Positions 46,771 to 57,755 of a stretch of DNA of 64,000 nt are shown one piece after another. Source of the DNA: Emergomyces orientalis. Lineage: Eukaryota > Ascomycota > Eurotiomycetes > Onygenales > Ajellomycetaceae. Location of the stretch: positions 1,674,001-1,738,000 of the forward strand of contig MOWL01000001.1 of the NCBI GenBank assembly GCA_002110485.1, given 5' to 3'. The notes under the pieces are model-generated. The model did no database searches, had not been told where the DNA came from, and worked only from the letters and a program-made list of their open reading frames with translations. A program made the position numbers and the translations under genes. The number at the start of each line of letters is the position of its first letter. Within the stretch, counting starts at the first letter, position 1.

Positions 46771-49330
46771 GGTATCGACGGGACAGTCGCGACGGCGACG
46801 GCGCTGGCGCTGGCGCTGGCGGGAGGAAGATGCACGGCCAAATTTGCTTGCTCGAAATCCGAAAAATCAACTCATTGGTGGGCAATGACTGGGTTACGTG
46901 GTAGAAATCGGGCACCGGGCAATCACACAGACTTCGGCGGCAATTATCAAGGAAAATATATGTTCCCAAAACTGCGCGAAGTTATGCGTCCGTTCAGGCT
47001 GGTGATGCTGGTTTAAGATTATTATTTCTCCCACTTTTTTGATATCATTAGCAACCAACCAAAAAAAAATAATAATTTTAACTTAATAATTGAACGGAGC
47101 CGGGTAAAATTTCCCTTTTTGATAAGCTACCGCTAAAGGAAATTTATGCCGGGCTCTCACCGCCTTTTTCCAAAAACGGACACAACGAACTGGCATAAAC
47201 TTGGAATAATTTTATCACTGATTTTTGTGCAAAAAGAGTGCTGACTAATGAAAGACCCTGAGTGTGTTTGTTTGTCCCTGCATTAATTAATCTCATCGGA
47301 AACAAATGCTGAAGCCAACCACACTCATCAATTCTTTTGAAGTTTGTGTTTATGATCTAGGATCTAGGATCAATAATAATAATAATACTAATGACGTAGG
47401 TTCTGCAGAGTTCTTCTGTTCTTCAATTTTCGTGAGCCTCTCTCTTGTGGCTAACAAGCTATGTTGTTAGTAGTAGCTGGAAGTTCTGTCTACTATTATT
47501 TCCACTATTTCTCTCACCTTTTGGTTTTACTACTTTTTTTTAATAATTTATCTGTTAAAGAATAGTTCTGATTGGACTCATCTATCTACTACTTATAGTG
47601 TTGTGAACCCGATCCACCAACCTGCCTGGGTTTTGAACCTGATCTGTGAAAAAACCCATTTTTTCTGGTTTAGATGCCGATTCAGGGCCCATGGGTTGGG
47701 TCGGGTTAGGGCACGAAGCCTCTAAATCAACCCCGACACATGAAAAAAAAACAAGACTACACGTCAGCTGACCCCTCGCTTAGTTCAGCTGACTACGCTA
47801 GTGAGAATGTAATCTCAAAAATGTGAGAGAGGTTGAACGTGGTTCGTTGTTATCTATCTAGTGGCTAGCGGCAGCTAATATATGTGTGTGTGTGGGTCAC
47901 GTGGGATAGGGCTTGTGTAGGACCTCCAACAAAAAAAACATACCTGTGCTCACAGAGGCTTATATAGAGGCTTTGAGAGACATCACTAAGCCTAGTTGAG
48001 CTAATGAGACACTGACGACACCCCAGCTTGGGTTAGGTGAGTTTTGATTAGTTTAAATCTGTCAACCTTGCTTTGTTCAAGTTTAGGTTAAAGACCAGAC
48101 CAGGCCTGAGAACCCGTCTTTTCGGGCACCCGGGGGCCCGATTTTCAACCCGACCCCGTGAAAAAAGCAACACTAATCTGAGCGAGTACGGAGCATTATT
48201 ATTGTTATTATTATTATTATCATTACAATTAAGATTCATTACTGCCAGCTAATAATAATATGAATGAAATGCAGAGTTAATCGTCTGTATAATAATTAAA
48301 ATTTTTGTCTACTCTCCTATTCAATGATAAATCAACACTGCCAAATCTCATCTTGTTAATAATTCATGATTAATCTGCAACATAATCAAGTTCAGCAGTT
48401 CTTACATGTACTGTACATTACTTCTGTGAAACTTATGTATCAATCTGTGTGAAAACATTGTTATGTACAGCCCCACTGCAGTGATAGTGGTACCTAGGTA
48501 TTTATTGACTTAAGATTGGCAACGTTAAACCATATGTGGAAGGCAAATACTGCGAAAAGTGTCAGCAGGATCCCTCCTATTCAAGTCTGAGTCCATGTCG
48601 CAGACCATCTTCCCCGAGTTTTGGTTTCGTGTAAGTAAATCGTCCACGGTTCCACGAATCACCACCCTAAATAACCAGCCAGGTCCCTTGTTTCCATACG
48701 AAACGATATCCTCTCACTCAATTCAAAATCCCCACATCACCCCCTAATATATTCACATCAATGGAGCCAGCATGGATCGCCTCAGATGCAACATCACACC
48801 GGCATGCTATACGAGATTAAGCGAGGTTAGCGGCCTCCATCCAGTGTTCAGCTGCTTTCTAACAAGCATCAACTGCGACTTGTTGTATCTTCCTTGGTCT
48901 TGAATATGGGGACCAAAAAAAAATTTAACAATAATAATTAAGGAACCCGGCTAACTTCGTCATCTAATTGAGATAGCCAGGTATTTCTATAGAGTCCAAC
49001 GTATGGTATCCATTATATCCGCCGCAACATATTGCACAATTGCACTCCGCCTACGGATTGAACGAACTAAGGAATGGACATCATCTCCCGCGGGACGATC
49101 AAATACACAGCATCAACGTACGGCCCGTGGTTACCCCCAAGAGTGGGAAGAGAAAATGCGAATTCTAACGTCGTCATAGTGTATTTATCCTAAGCGTCTC
49201 GTTATTGAAACTCTCTGCGGATTCCTCCTTGGTTTTTGGTACGTTCTGCTCTGCTGTTATTCAGCTGTTATTTCGATCGCGGTTGGTCTTCAATTGATAT
49301 ATGCTGAAATAAACGGATGACGAAAATCAG
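46771..49330. other. 2.5-kb gap with decayed repeat material
   Basis: AT-rich with AAT/TTA microsatellites (47372-47390 and 48197-48221), no supported gene, and a patch of transposon-like ends (separate entry). The right part must contain the promoter and perhaps a first exon of the GT90 gene. A TACCTAGGTA palindrome lies at 48491-48500. Confidence 0.5.
47597..48176. mobile_element. Possible decayed hAT-like MITE ends
   Basis: Three similar ends occur. TAGTGTTG begins at 47597 and is followed by an AACCCGATCC region. Its inverted counterparts end at 47760 (CAAGACTA) and 48176 (CAACACTA). Read inward, the last two share TAGT[G/C]TTG, a T run, TCA and a GTCGGG..TTGA block. No 8-bp target duplication is visible and no transposase frame exists. 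This is a degenerate remnant at best. Confidence 0.35.
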
Positions 49331-52300
49331 ACCGACCTGCGCATACTGCAGCAATAACTTTCGCATTATCCGGTCTCCTCCTTCTGATATTCGGCCGAAC
49401 TATCTTTTCACCCTCTCGAGATTCCGATGTCGACGAGCACGATGGTTCCATACAGCTTTCAGACTCCCTTCTACATTCCTCATCAGATACCTCTTCCAGA
49501 GCTCTCGCAAAGCTACGCAAACTCACAGGCGCACAAATACAAAGAGCATCGTTTATAATTCGTCTTGCTATATGTGCGTTGACTTTGCGCATCGAAGTGC
49601 TACGTCACGTACTGCAAAATACGGAATGTGCAAAACCGGCGTCTTTTGTAAGCTAAAAACAACGATTTCCTGCGCGGTGTTCTCCAAAATCAAGGCTAAT
49701 ATCAGTTCACTGTTTTGTAGTCTTTCATCCCTCTTTTGGTTTTGATATATGATTATTGGATCAGCAGGCGAGCCAATCGTATCAATAATGCGCAAGGTAT
49801 TGACGACAATGTGAAACGATCATTGGCATCTGGCTTTCCGATTCTATTATTGATCACCTCTGCCTTCCTCACCTCCTCCCTAAGCGCTGGCTGGAAATCT
49901 ACCTACATCTGCCCTTTAACTGGGAACTCTGCATTGTGGACGACTGTGCTGCAAATGCTTGGTTTAGTGTTGGACACTATTACTCTTATTGCATTTGAAG
50001 AACTTGCCCGTCAGCCCACTCGGCGCAATGATGGACGGAAAGTACAGACAACTATGCTATGGGGCTTCGTTCTGGTGGTAAGTATACACCGCTAGGAAAT
50101 CTAATATACAAAATGCGTTTGATCTAACTCTTTGTTGTTCAATGGGGTAGGGTGTATCAGGAATATGGTTGCTTGCTGGATTTCTGATATATTTTATCAT
50201 GCCTCAATACAGCCAGTGGTTACTTTCGTTTTCCCTCTCTTATATCGTCAGTGTTTTGAAGCTGACCCTCCTTTTCACCTGTGTCTGTGTTTCGGCGTCT
50301 TATATTGTAAGTTCGTTTTCAAAAGCACTTATGTGTGCCTATTCCATGCTAACTTGGGCGCAAGATAACTCAAATGGGAATATTAGGAATATCTTTCCTT
50401 TTCTCATTTACATTTATTTGTATAACCCAGATATCTGATCTGTGGACCGCTTTGCGAGCCTTCCCTGTTATTCCAGTGTTTACTGCCGTTTTTTCCATCA
50501 TTCTACTACATGTTTCGGGATATTGGTATTTCCGTTCTGGTACAGCCACTGACCAGGATAGAAAAAAACAACCACAGCCTCGAGGCTGGGTACGATTGGT
50601 ATTTTTGGCTTTACTTGGTGTGTCGTTAGGACTGCTTGTAGCAGGGAAGAAAGAAGGCGCGCACCATCCGATCGACATTCTTATATCTCGTGCTAAAGTG
50701 AATCATGGCCAGTGGGTGGCCAAAGCAAAAACGAGTCAGAATCTTGAAGAAGCTGTAGCTGAATACCAGCGGCGTTACAAGCAGCATCCACCGCCGTACG
50801 CACAACTTGACCTCGTTAATTATTCTGCATCTCGACTTCTCTACTAACGTATATTATAGTGGTTTCGATTCATGGTATAAGTATGCGACTGAGAGGTCTT
50901 CCGTAGTCATCGATGATTACGATCAAATATACGAAGACCTTCTCCCTTTCCGTGCATTAAGCCCCCGAACGCTCCGCGAGTTAACTGATGCCATGGCAGC
51001 CGAACCTTCGAATGATGTGGCTACCGTGAGTATTCGTGGTGGAGCTGCACAAATACAAAAAAATATTATACCGACACACAGATGGATGGTCGAAGGCATA
51101 GCGAAGATGATCAGCCCCTTTTCTCAATACCTGCCAGATATGGACATGGCATTCAACTTGAACGACGAATGTCGAGTCGCTGTTCCTTGGGGAAAGATCA
51201 ACGCTCTCCGCGATTCTGCGAAGAACCACATCCTCCCTGATACCGAAAAACTTATTGGCTCCTGGTCCGAAAATCGCGCCTCAACTTGGAAACCCAGCGA
51301 ACCTGCAAAGAAAGGAGCCAAGCAACTTTTTGTAGACGCCTCTTTCCAGCGGGTTTTCGATCTCGTCGGACGCTCTGTATGCCCTCCATCGTCGAAAGCC
51401 AAAACGTCAGTCATCTGGGACCAGCGAAACATTTGCTTGGACTGCGCCAGTCCACATTCCCTCGAACAATTCCTCAGCAACTGGACACTAGCCTCTGATA
51501 TCTGCCACCAACCAGACCTGGCTTCCCTACATGGCTTCTACCTCTCCCCTTCTGCCTTTAGAGTGTCCCAATCACTCTTACCGGTCTTCAGCCAGAGCAA
51601 AGTGTCCGGCTTTAACGACATCCTCTACCCAAGCTCTTGGAACTACATAGACAAAGTCATATATGCAGCCACAGATGAGCACCCAGATGTGCCTTATTCG
51701 GAGAAGCAGCCCACCCTCTTCTGGCGCGGCACCACATCCGAAGGATATAGCACTGCTGGTCAATGGAAAGGCATGGCCCGCCAGCGCATTGTCCACCTCG
51801 CCAACAACCACACCTCAAACCCTGTCTCGGTCCTCCTCCCTTCCTCGTCCTCATCAAACGAGAACCCAACCTTCTACAAATACACCAACGTCCCTGCCTC
51901 CAAGGTCCCCGCAACTCTTGACCTACAAACCTCCATCTTCCTCGCAGGCCAGATAACGCGGTGCCACCTACCGCAATGCAATTCCCAAAGAGCAGAATTC
52001 CGCCTGGGCCCTTCAACCGATTTCCAAGAACATTGGAAATACCGGTTCCTAATGGATGCCGACGGGGCAGGGTTCAGCGGTCGTTTCCTACCCTTTTTGC
52101 GGAGTCGGAGCCTCCCATTTCGCACTGGGCTGTTTCGGCAGTGGATGGATGGGCGGCTTACTGCGTGGTACCATTTCGTGCCCATCGATATTAGACTGCA
52201 TGGGATGTGGAGCACCCTGGCCTACTTTTCTGGGGCGAGGGCAGCGGATTCTAATGCTGCTGGCCCTATTCCAGATACCAATAAGAATGCTCAGAAGAAT

Positions 52301-52612
52301 GTTGATGGTGAGGGACGTAAGGGTGGTAATGCAAAGCGAAACTTGCCAAGGATGTGGATGATGACGAAGAGAAATAATGAGGATAATAATCATAATAAAG
52401 CCGACAAGAATATTAAAAAGGACAATAACAGTCAAAAGGTTTTGATGAAGCCGCATACCCGCGAAGGAGAGTTTATAGCTGAAGAGGGTCGCAAATGGGC
52501 TGAGAAGGCGCTCAGGAAGGAAGATATGGAAATATACATGTTCCGGTTGCTATTGGAGTGGGGCCGGTTGACGGATGATAGGAGGGACGAATTGGGGTTT
52601 CACGTGGGATGA
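49331..52612 (+). CDS. Multi-membrane GT90 (CAP10-like) glycosyltransferase, 5' end unresolved
   Basis: Related to Cryptococcus Cap10/Cxt1 xylosyltransferases. Exons seen: about 49331 (or 49352)-49647, 49721-50077, 50151-50306, 50365-50795 and 50860-52612, over 1000 aa. The first half has about eight to ten hydrophobic segments (for example FALSGLLLLIFG, FPILLLITSAFL, IWLLAGFLIYFI). The second half is the GT90 domain with LFWRGTTSEGYSTAG, KYRFLMDADGAGFSGRFLPF and the HFVPIDIRLHGMW stretch. An Asn/Lys-rich low-complexity insert interrupts it near the C-terminus. The first exon seen is open back to a stop at 49318-49320 but has no ATG. It needs a phase-1 upstream exon that I could not identify. 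A Golgi location is inferred. Substrate unknown. Confidence 0.87.
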
Positions 52613-53615
52613 TGTTAACTTCCAAGGTTGCTCCTTTTATTGTTTACTTTTTGGCTATTGCGCTAAACGAAAGTCTGACGCGCGTGGGAAGGAAAGGGGC
52701 TTGTGTACATATGGCTCGTGTTTTCACCTGTGAAAGTGTGGTGGGAACTGGATTGGATCGGATGGGATGGAATTGCGATGTTTTCTATATACGCCAGGAT
52801 TAAACAACATACAAAATATTTAATGGCTAATCTAATAAGAATGTTTTATCTGCAAATAAAATTTGGTTGTTATGCATGAAGCGAGCACGTTAATAATACA
52901 GTTGAATGGGAGAGTTGCAGTCAATCGTGAGGCTTAAAACTGTGGATTTATTTGTTCTCTGGATATCAATATGAAAAACAGAAGTTGAAGGGGCTGTTCG
53001 GCAGGGTGTTTTGCGGATCATAATACTCAAGAGCACAGGCCCCAGAGTCAAGACAGAAACGAGAGAGACAATTAGATTAAATTAATAGGAATATCATCAA
53101 TATGTATCTATGCAGGATGGATGTCAAATTTCTATGGGGTGTCTGTACCTATGTATATTCCGCAACCATGTTGGCTTACAAAAATAGGAAATAATCACGG
53201 CGTATTGAAAGATATATGACGTAACTTCACCTTCTTTTCTTCACTACTCCCCCCACTCGAAACTACAGAAAACAAGGACCTCTGTCTATCCGGTTGAGGT
53301 ATTCTGTTTTCGGTGTCTCCAATAAACATGGACTTGGGTGTCCATCTGTAGATTCCCAACAGAGGAAGAAATGTTTCCCTTTTCCATCTCCATTTCACCC
53401 CAAGAACAATTTATCCAAACAAGTGAGCAAAAAGAATATAGAAAATATAAAAAGTAAAAGCATTATCAACACATTATCAACACACCCTGAAAAAGAGAGG
53501 CCGAAGCAGGCCTGGTTCCTTGTTCAAAACAAGAGGAACAACGAAGGGAAAATTGCGTTAACATAAATTCAAAAGGAGCAATACAAAAAGCTACACAGCT
53601 CAATTATTTGCCCTA
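52613..53615. other. Convergent 3' region GT90 / GH16
   Basis: 1 kb of 3' flanks of converging genes. Only short frames are present and none is supported. Confidence 0.6.
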
Positions 53616-55206
53616 TCAATGATGGGCTCCAGCTGCGTGTTCGTTGATGTGTTGCCTTCGCTTCAGCGATGCGTATTCATCCTTTGTCGGATACTCGGCT
53701 GGTTCGGTGGGGACTGTCGCATCCTTGTCACTCTCGGTGGCAGTCACCACAACCGCGATTGTCGTTTTGGTGGTGTAGGTTACGCAGCTCTGCGTTGGCG
53801 GTGGTGTGCAGGTTGAGATGTCAGTCGGGTCAGCAGAAGCGGTGTTGGATGCGGGGTAAGTAGGAACTTCGCTAGGCGTAGACTCTGTTGGTGAAGAATC
53901 GGGGTAAGTAGAACTGGAGTCGGTGGGCTCGGTTGTCGATGCGGACTTGGTGGGCTCAGGGGCAGTAGTCACGGCTTGAGTTGATGAGGGCGTCGGTGTA
54001 GCTGTGGTTGTATCACTTGGGTATTGGATTTGCTGGTTCTGGAAAACTTTCATATAATTGATGGACCAGTAAGCGTCTGCGAACGCCTGAGGGTTGTTCT
54101 TGACATAGTCTTCGCAAGTTTTAGCTTTCGCAGAGCACCCTCCTTCATCGTTCCAGGTGCCTTTGGCCCAGTCGCCGCAGAAGGCGGTATTGAAGATCTG
54201 TAGAGATAAAACAGTATTTGGTCAGTCCAGAGCTATATAAAGATCATGATGGTGATGGGCTGCAGTTGGGCAGTACGTACAATTCGCTGTTCTTGGAAAA
54301 ATTTGTCAAATTCGCATCCCGTGAAATGTGCAATTGGCCTTGGCCACTTCGACGGATCTGGATGCTCGCTATTTATATCCGAGGGGATTTGGTAGCGTGA
54401 GAAGAACCAGACAGTGATCGAATCACTCGTCCACTCAGTCGCATATACGCCCCCACCAATGTCATTGAATGCTGGCCCATAGCTCGACGAGCTAGGGGCT
54501 CTGAACAAACATCCTTGGTTTCCTGGTTGAGTTGGAGAGAACACATCACAGTCTTTCGTTACGAGCTCCCCACTATATTTGCCATTGTCTACTACTTTGC
54601 ATCCTGCCGTGGTGTGTAATGCTACCACATTTTTCTTTTGTCTGTTGACGCCCTCGATGATATCGAATTCGCCATCATCAGGCCATGTAGCCCCTGCTGC
54701 CCAGCTATGGCGGCAGTCAGAATATTGAGGGCCAGCAACCATGAGGTCAATGGAGATTGACGAGTTGGGATGGGCTGAGAACTTACAACGCGGGCCAAGT
54801 TCCACAAATCCCACCAGGCATGTGGGCAATATCAGCCACAATCAGTCCGTGTTTGTACGTTTTCTTGGTCTCGAGACGAACACTCTCACGACCACGGCCC
54901 TTTGCAACCTTCTCATGCTCAACCCCGAGATAGACGAAATCGTTCTCGTTTGAAACGAGCCCGGCCTTCTGTGCGTTGGTTTTGTCCAGGTAGGTAACAT
55001 AGGCGTTACTTGGGTCGGGCCCCTGTTAAAACGGTAGTTAGAAACACCAGACGTCGCAATACATGAGGAGGGAGCGAATGTAGACTCACGTCAAAGAACT
55101 CAAAATCGTCAAAGAAGTTCGAGGGTTGATAATCATCTTTGAGTACGTAGGTACCAGCGCCCAGCTTGGCCAAAGCGGCCAGCAAGGTGAGCTTGGTAGC
55201 CCTCAT
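53616..55206 (-). CDS. Secreted GH16 family endo-beta-1,3(4)-glucanase-like protein
   Basis: Hydrolyses or remodels beta-1,3/1,4-glucans outside the cell or in the wall. Four exons (minus): 55090-55206, 54787-55022, 54281-54704 and 53616-54197, giving 452 aa. A signal peptide (MRATKLTLLAALAKLGAGTY) is present. The GH16 catalytic motif GEFDIIEG has nucleophile Glu130, Asp132 and acid/base Glu135. Conserved ICGTWPAFWAAG is formed across the second intron. The C-terminal third is a Ser/Thr/Pro-rich region likely to be O-glycosylated, followed by a polar end (KRRQHINEHAAGAHH) without a GPI-type hydrophobic tail, so secretion or loose wall association is likelier than a GPI anchor. Confidence 0.94.
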
Positions 55207-57755
55207 TTTGTTGTGTTGTTGCGGTCGTTGTAAGGAATGATGTCAACCAAAGATATATATAACTCCGAGAGCGGGGAGAAGAGACGTCAGCCTCTTCAAA
55301 AGAAAGATAAGAGCGGAAATATGTTAAACAAAAATAGTCAAGGAATGGAATAGTTGCAACTCTCGCAACTAAATATGTTTATGCACAAGGAGTGTATGTC
55401 TGACTGAAAATTTAAAAAAAAAACAAAACAGCAATGAAAAGGAAGAGAAAAAGATTCTTCTGGGGCAAGTTTCTTGGGGGCATCTCCTATTATAAAAACA
55501 GTTTGGCCAGACAGCAAACAGTTATTAACGTTCGTGAATTAGTTCATGTACTGGCGCCAGTGGAGAGGTCATGCAGGGGTAAGTCCCCAGTGGCAGTGGT
55601 TGGGTTACTCCAACTCGTGAGCGTAAGATAAGACAAATATAAGCCATATCAAGAGCCACAGCCTCCGGGGCTTGGGATTGAGAGCCCAAAGGAACGAGAT
55701 GTGGTCAAATACGGTCTAGCTCTTCACGAACCACTCTGGAATCTGGATATAACTCGTCTAGGCGGGGCTTGATTCCATAACTTCCAGCAACCGAAGCAGT
55801 GTATCATGCCTTGTTGAAAAACCTGAAACTGAATCAGATGGAATAGATATTCAGGAGCGTATGCAGTTGGATGTCAAACGAAACAAAGATCAGCAACCGC
55901 AGGACCATGTTCGGTTTGGAACATGTTGCTGTTACTTGAAACAAACTGCCCTCATTTTCTCCGTTGAAGTCGTTTTGCTGGAAGTTGATGGAGCGCTGAA
56001 CCGCCAGTTGAAACGAGTACGGGCTTGGCGGGGTTGGGTCTAGAATGAATCAGGAACTGGGCCAATCAGTGCCGGATGCGCCCTGGGGCCAGTGAAACAA
56101 TATGGCCTTCCCCCAGGCTAACGAGGATCCTTGAACGCCAGTTGTCAAGCAGAGACAAGCTCCTCAGGATAGAACAACCACAAGACAAGGATATATTCAA
56201 CAATTAAATTACGCGGTATTCATCCAGGAACCCGACTCTCCACTGTCGTCATCCTCTATACGGAGTATACTCTCTGATATTACTGATTTTACTCAGGAAA
56301 GCTGAGGACGAATTAAAGTTGAGGCTCTTATTAGGTCGCCTTTTAAGGTTTGGCTTAGTCACCATGGCTTCGGCATCTGCCATGCCCTGGAGATTTGTTC
56401 CAAGGCCCAAGGTGATTTCCCTTCAGCAAGCATGACACGAGTCTGCAAGGTCTAGACTGCGCGCAGGGCAGCAAAATTCATGCCTACTCTCGAGGTGCCT
56501 GTGCTGTGGTTTTCTAGCGCAAGATAGTGGCTAAATCAGGCGTACACCGGTATCTTGCGTACGCTCGCGCTCACGATAAACGTGGTTTTCCACATTACTT
56601 TTGGAGAATTCGCGAGGCAGAAGTTCACCGGGCAAAAGATAAAAAATAAAATAAATATTAAAAAAATTAAAAATCAAGCGCGCAATTACACAGTTCGCCC
56701 TCCAAACGGAAACTTTGGGAGGTGGGAAAAGATGACATTAATATCCGCAAGCCTTGTTCAAGCAGGCTCCAGGGTCATGCCCTTGCTCCAGCACCCAGCG
56801 GAAATAAGGACACTTTAGTTCTTTTCGCCCAACAGCAAATTAATGCACCGATAACGAGTGCAACAATAATGCCTTAGCTTCACGAACAATGTCTGTACGG
56901 AGTGTTTGCTAACTAGAAAGATTTTTAGTTTTTCGCCCCATCAGAGCGTCGCGTTGAAAAAAAAAACAAATCTCCCTCGAAGCGAGAACGCCACACAAGT
57001 TCTGGCAGCTTCTGGTTTGGGGCATAATTTCAATAATGCTTCGCGCTTGTGCTCCATTGGGTTAGCTATTAATATTACTGATTCGTGAACATCTGCGGGC
57101 TCCGCCTCGCCGATTGAATCCTGCGCGGAATTTATCCGGGGTCAGCCCCAATATCGACAACCCCCACGTGGGTGTGGGAGTAGACGATACCTTCGTCAGA
57201 AAGAAACATTTTAAGTGACGGAGGGGGAATGTCAGCTGCCATTCCTTCATTCTTTTCAAATCATGAAAATTATGAAGCATTATTACTATGTATTTCAGGC
57301 ACTAATAATGGCTAAAACCAAGCCAAGTGGGACATGCCAGCGCTCACTCTGACTATTGGGTACATAACAACAATAAGACGGCGCGCCAGGTATATACGGT
57401 ATATACGGCACTCGAATATATATATGTAGATGAGACACGAACCTATACCTCATTTCATAAGAAAGATCAAAGAATCTTCTCTGAAACTAGGTGTAATTCA
57501 TGATAGGACCACTACTCGCCAACCATAGGGGGGAAAAATAAGAAAATGATGCAGAAAAACAAGGTACAGTATGAGCTCTGTTCTTAAAAAATGGGATATA
57601 TGGATGGGGAAGTAGATGAGGCGAAGATGGGTAGGGATTTCGACAAGTTAACATGGAGGAGTGGGTAAGGTCAAAAACGACACGTTATAATATAAGCAGG
57701 CATTCAATTCATAACTCAAAAAGAACGTGGACAAAAACAAAGACTTTCGTTTTTC
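55207..57755. other. 2.5-kb gap upstream of GH16 and downstream of VPS8
   Basis: No supported gene. It holds a TACGGAGTA word (56259-56267), a near copy at 56896-56904, and GC-rich patches such as GGGGTCAGCCCC near 57137. The left part should carry the GH16 promoter and the right part the VPS8 3' flank. Confidence 0.5.

Noticed and set aside
57100..57170. GGGGTCAGCCCC and CACGTGGG patch as a possible RNA structure
   Set aside because: The stem is only four base pairs and no compensating pairs extend it.
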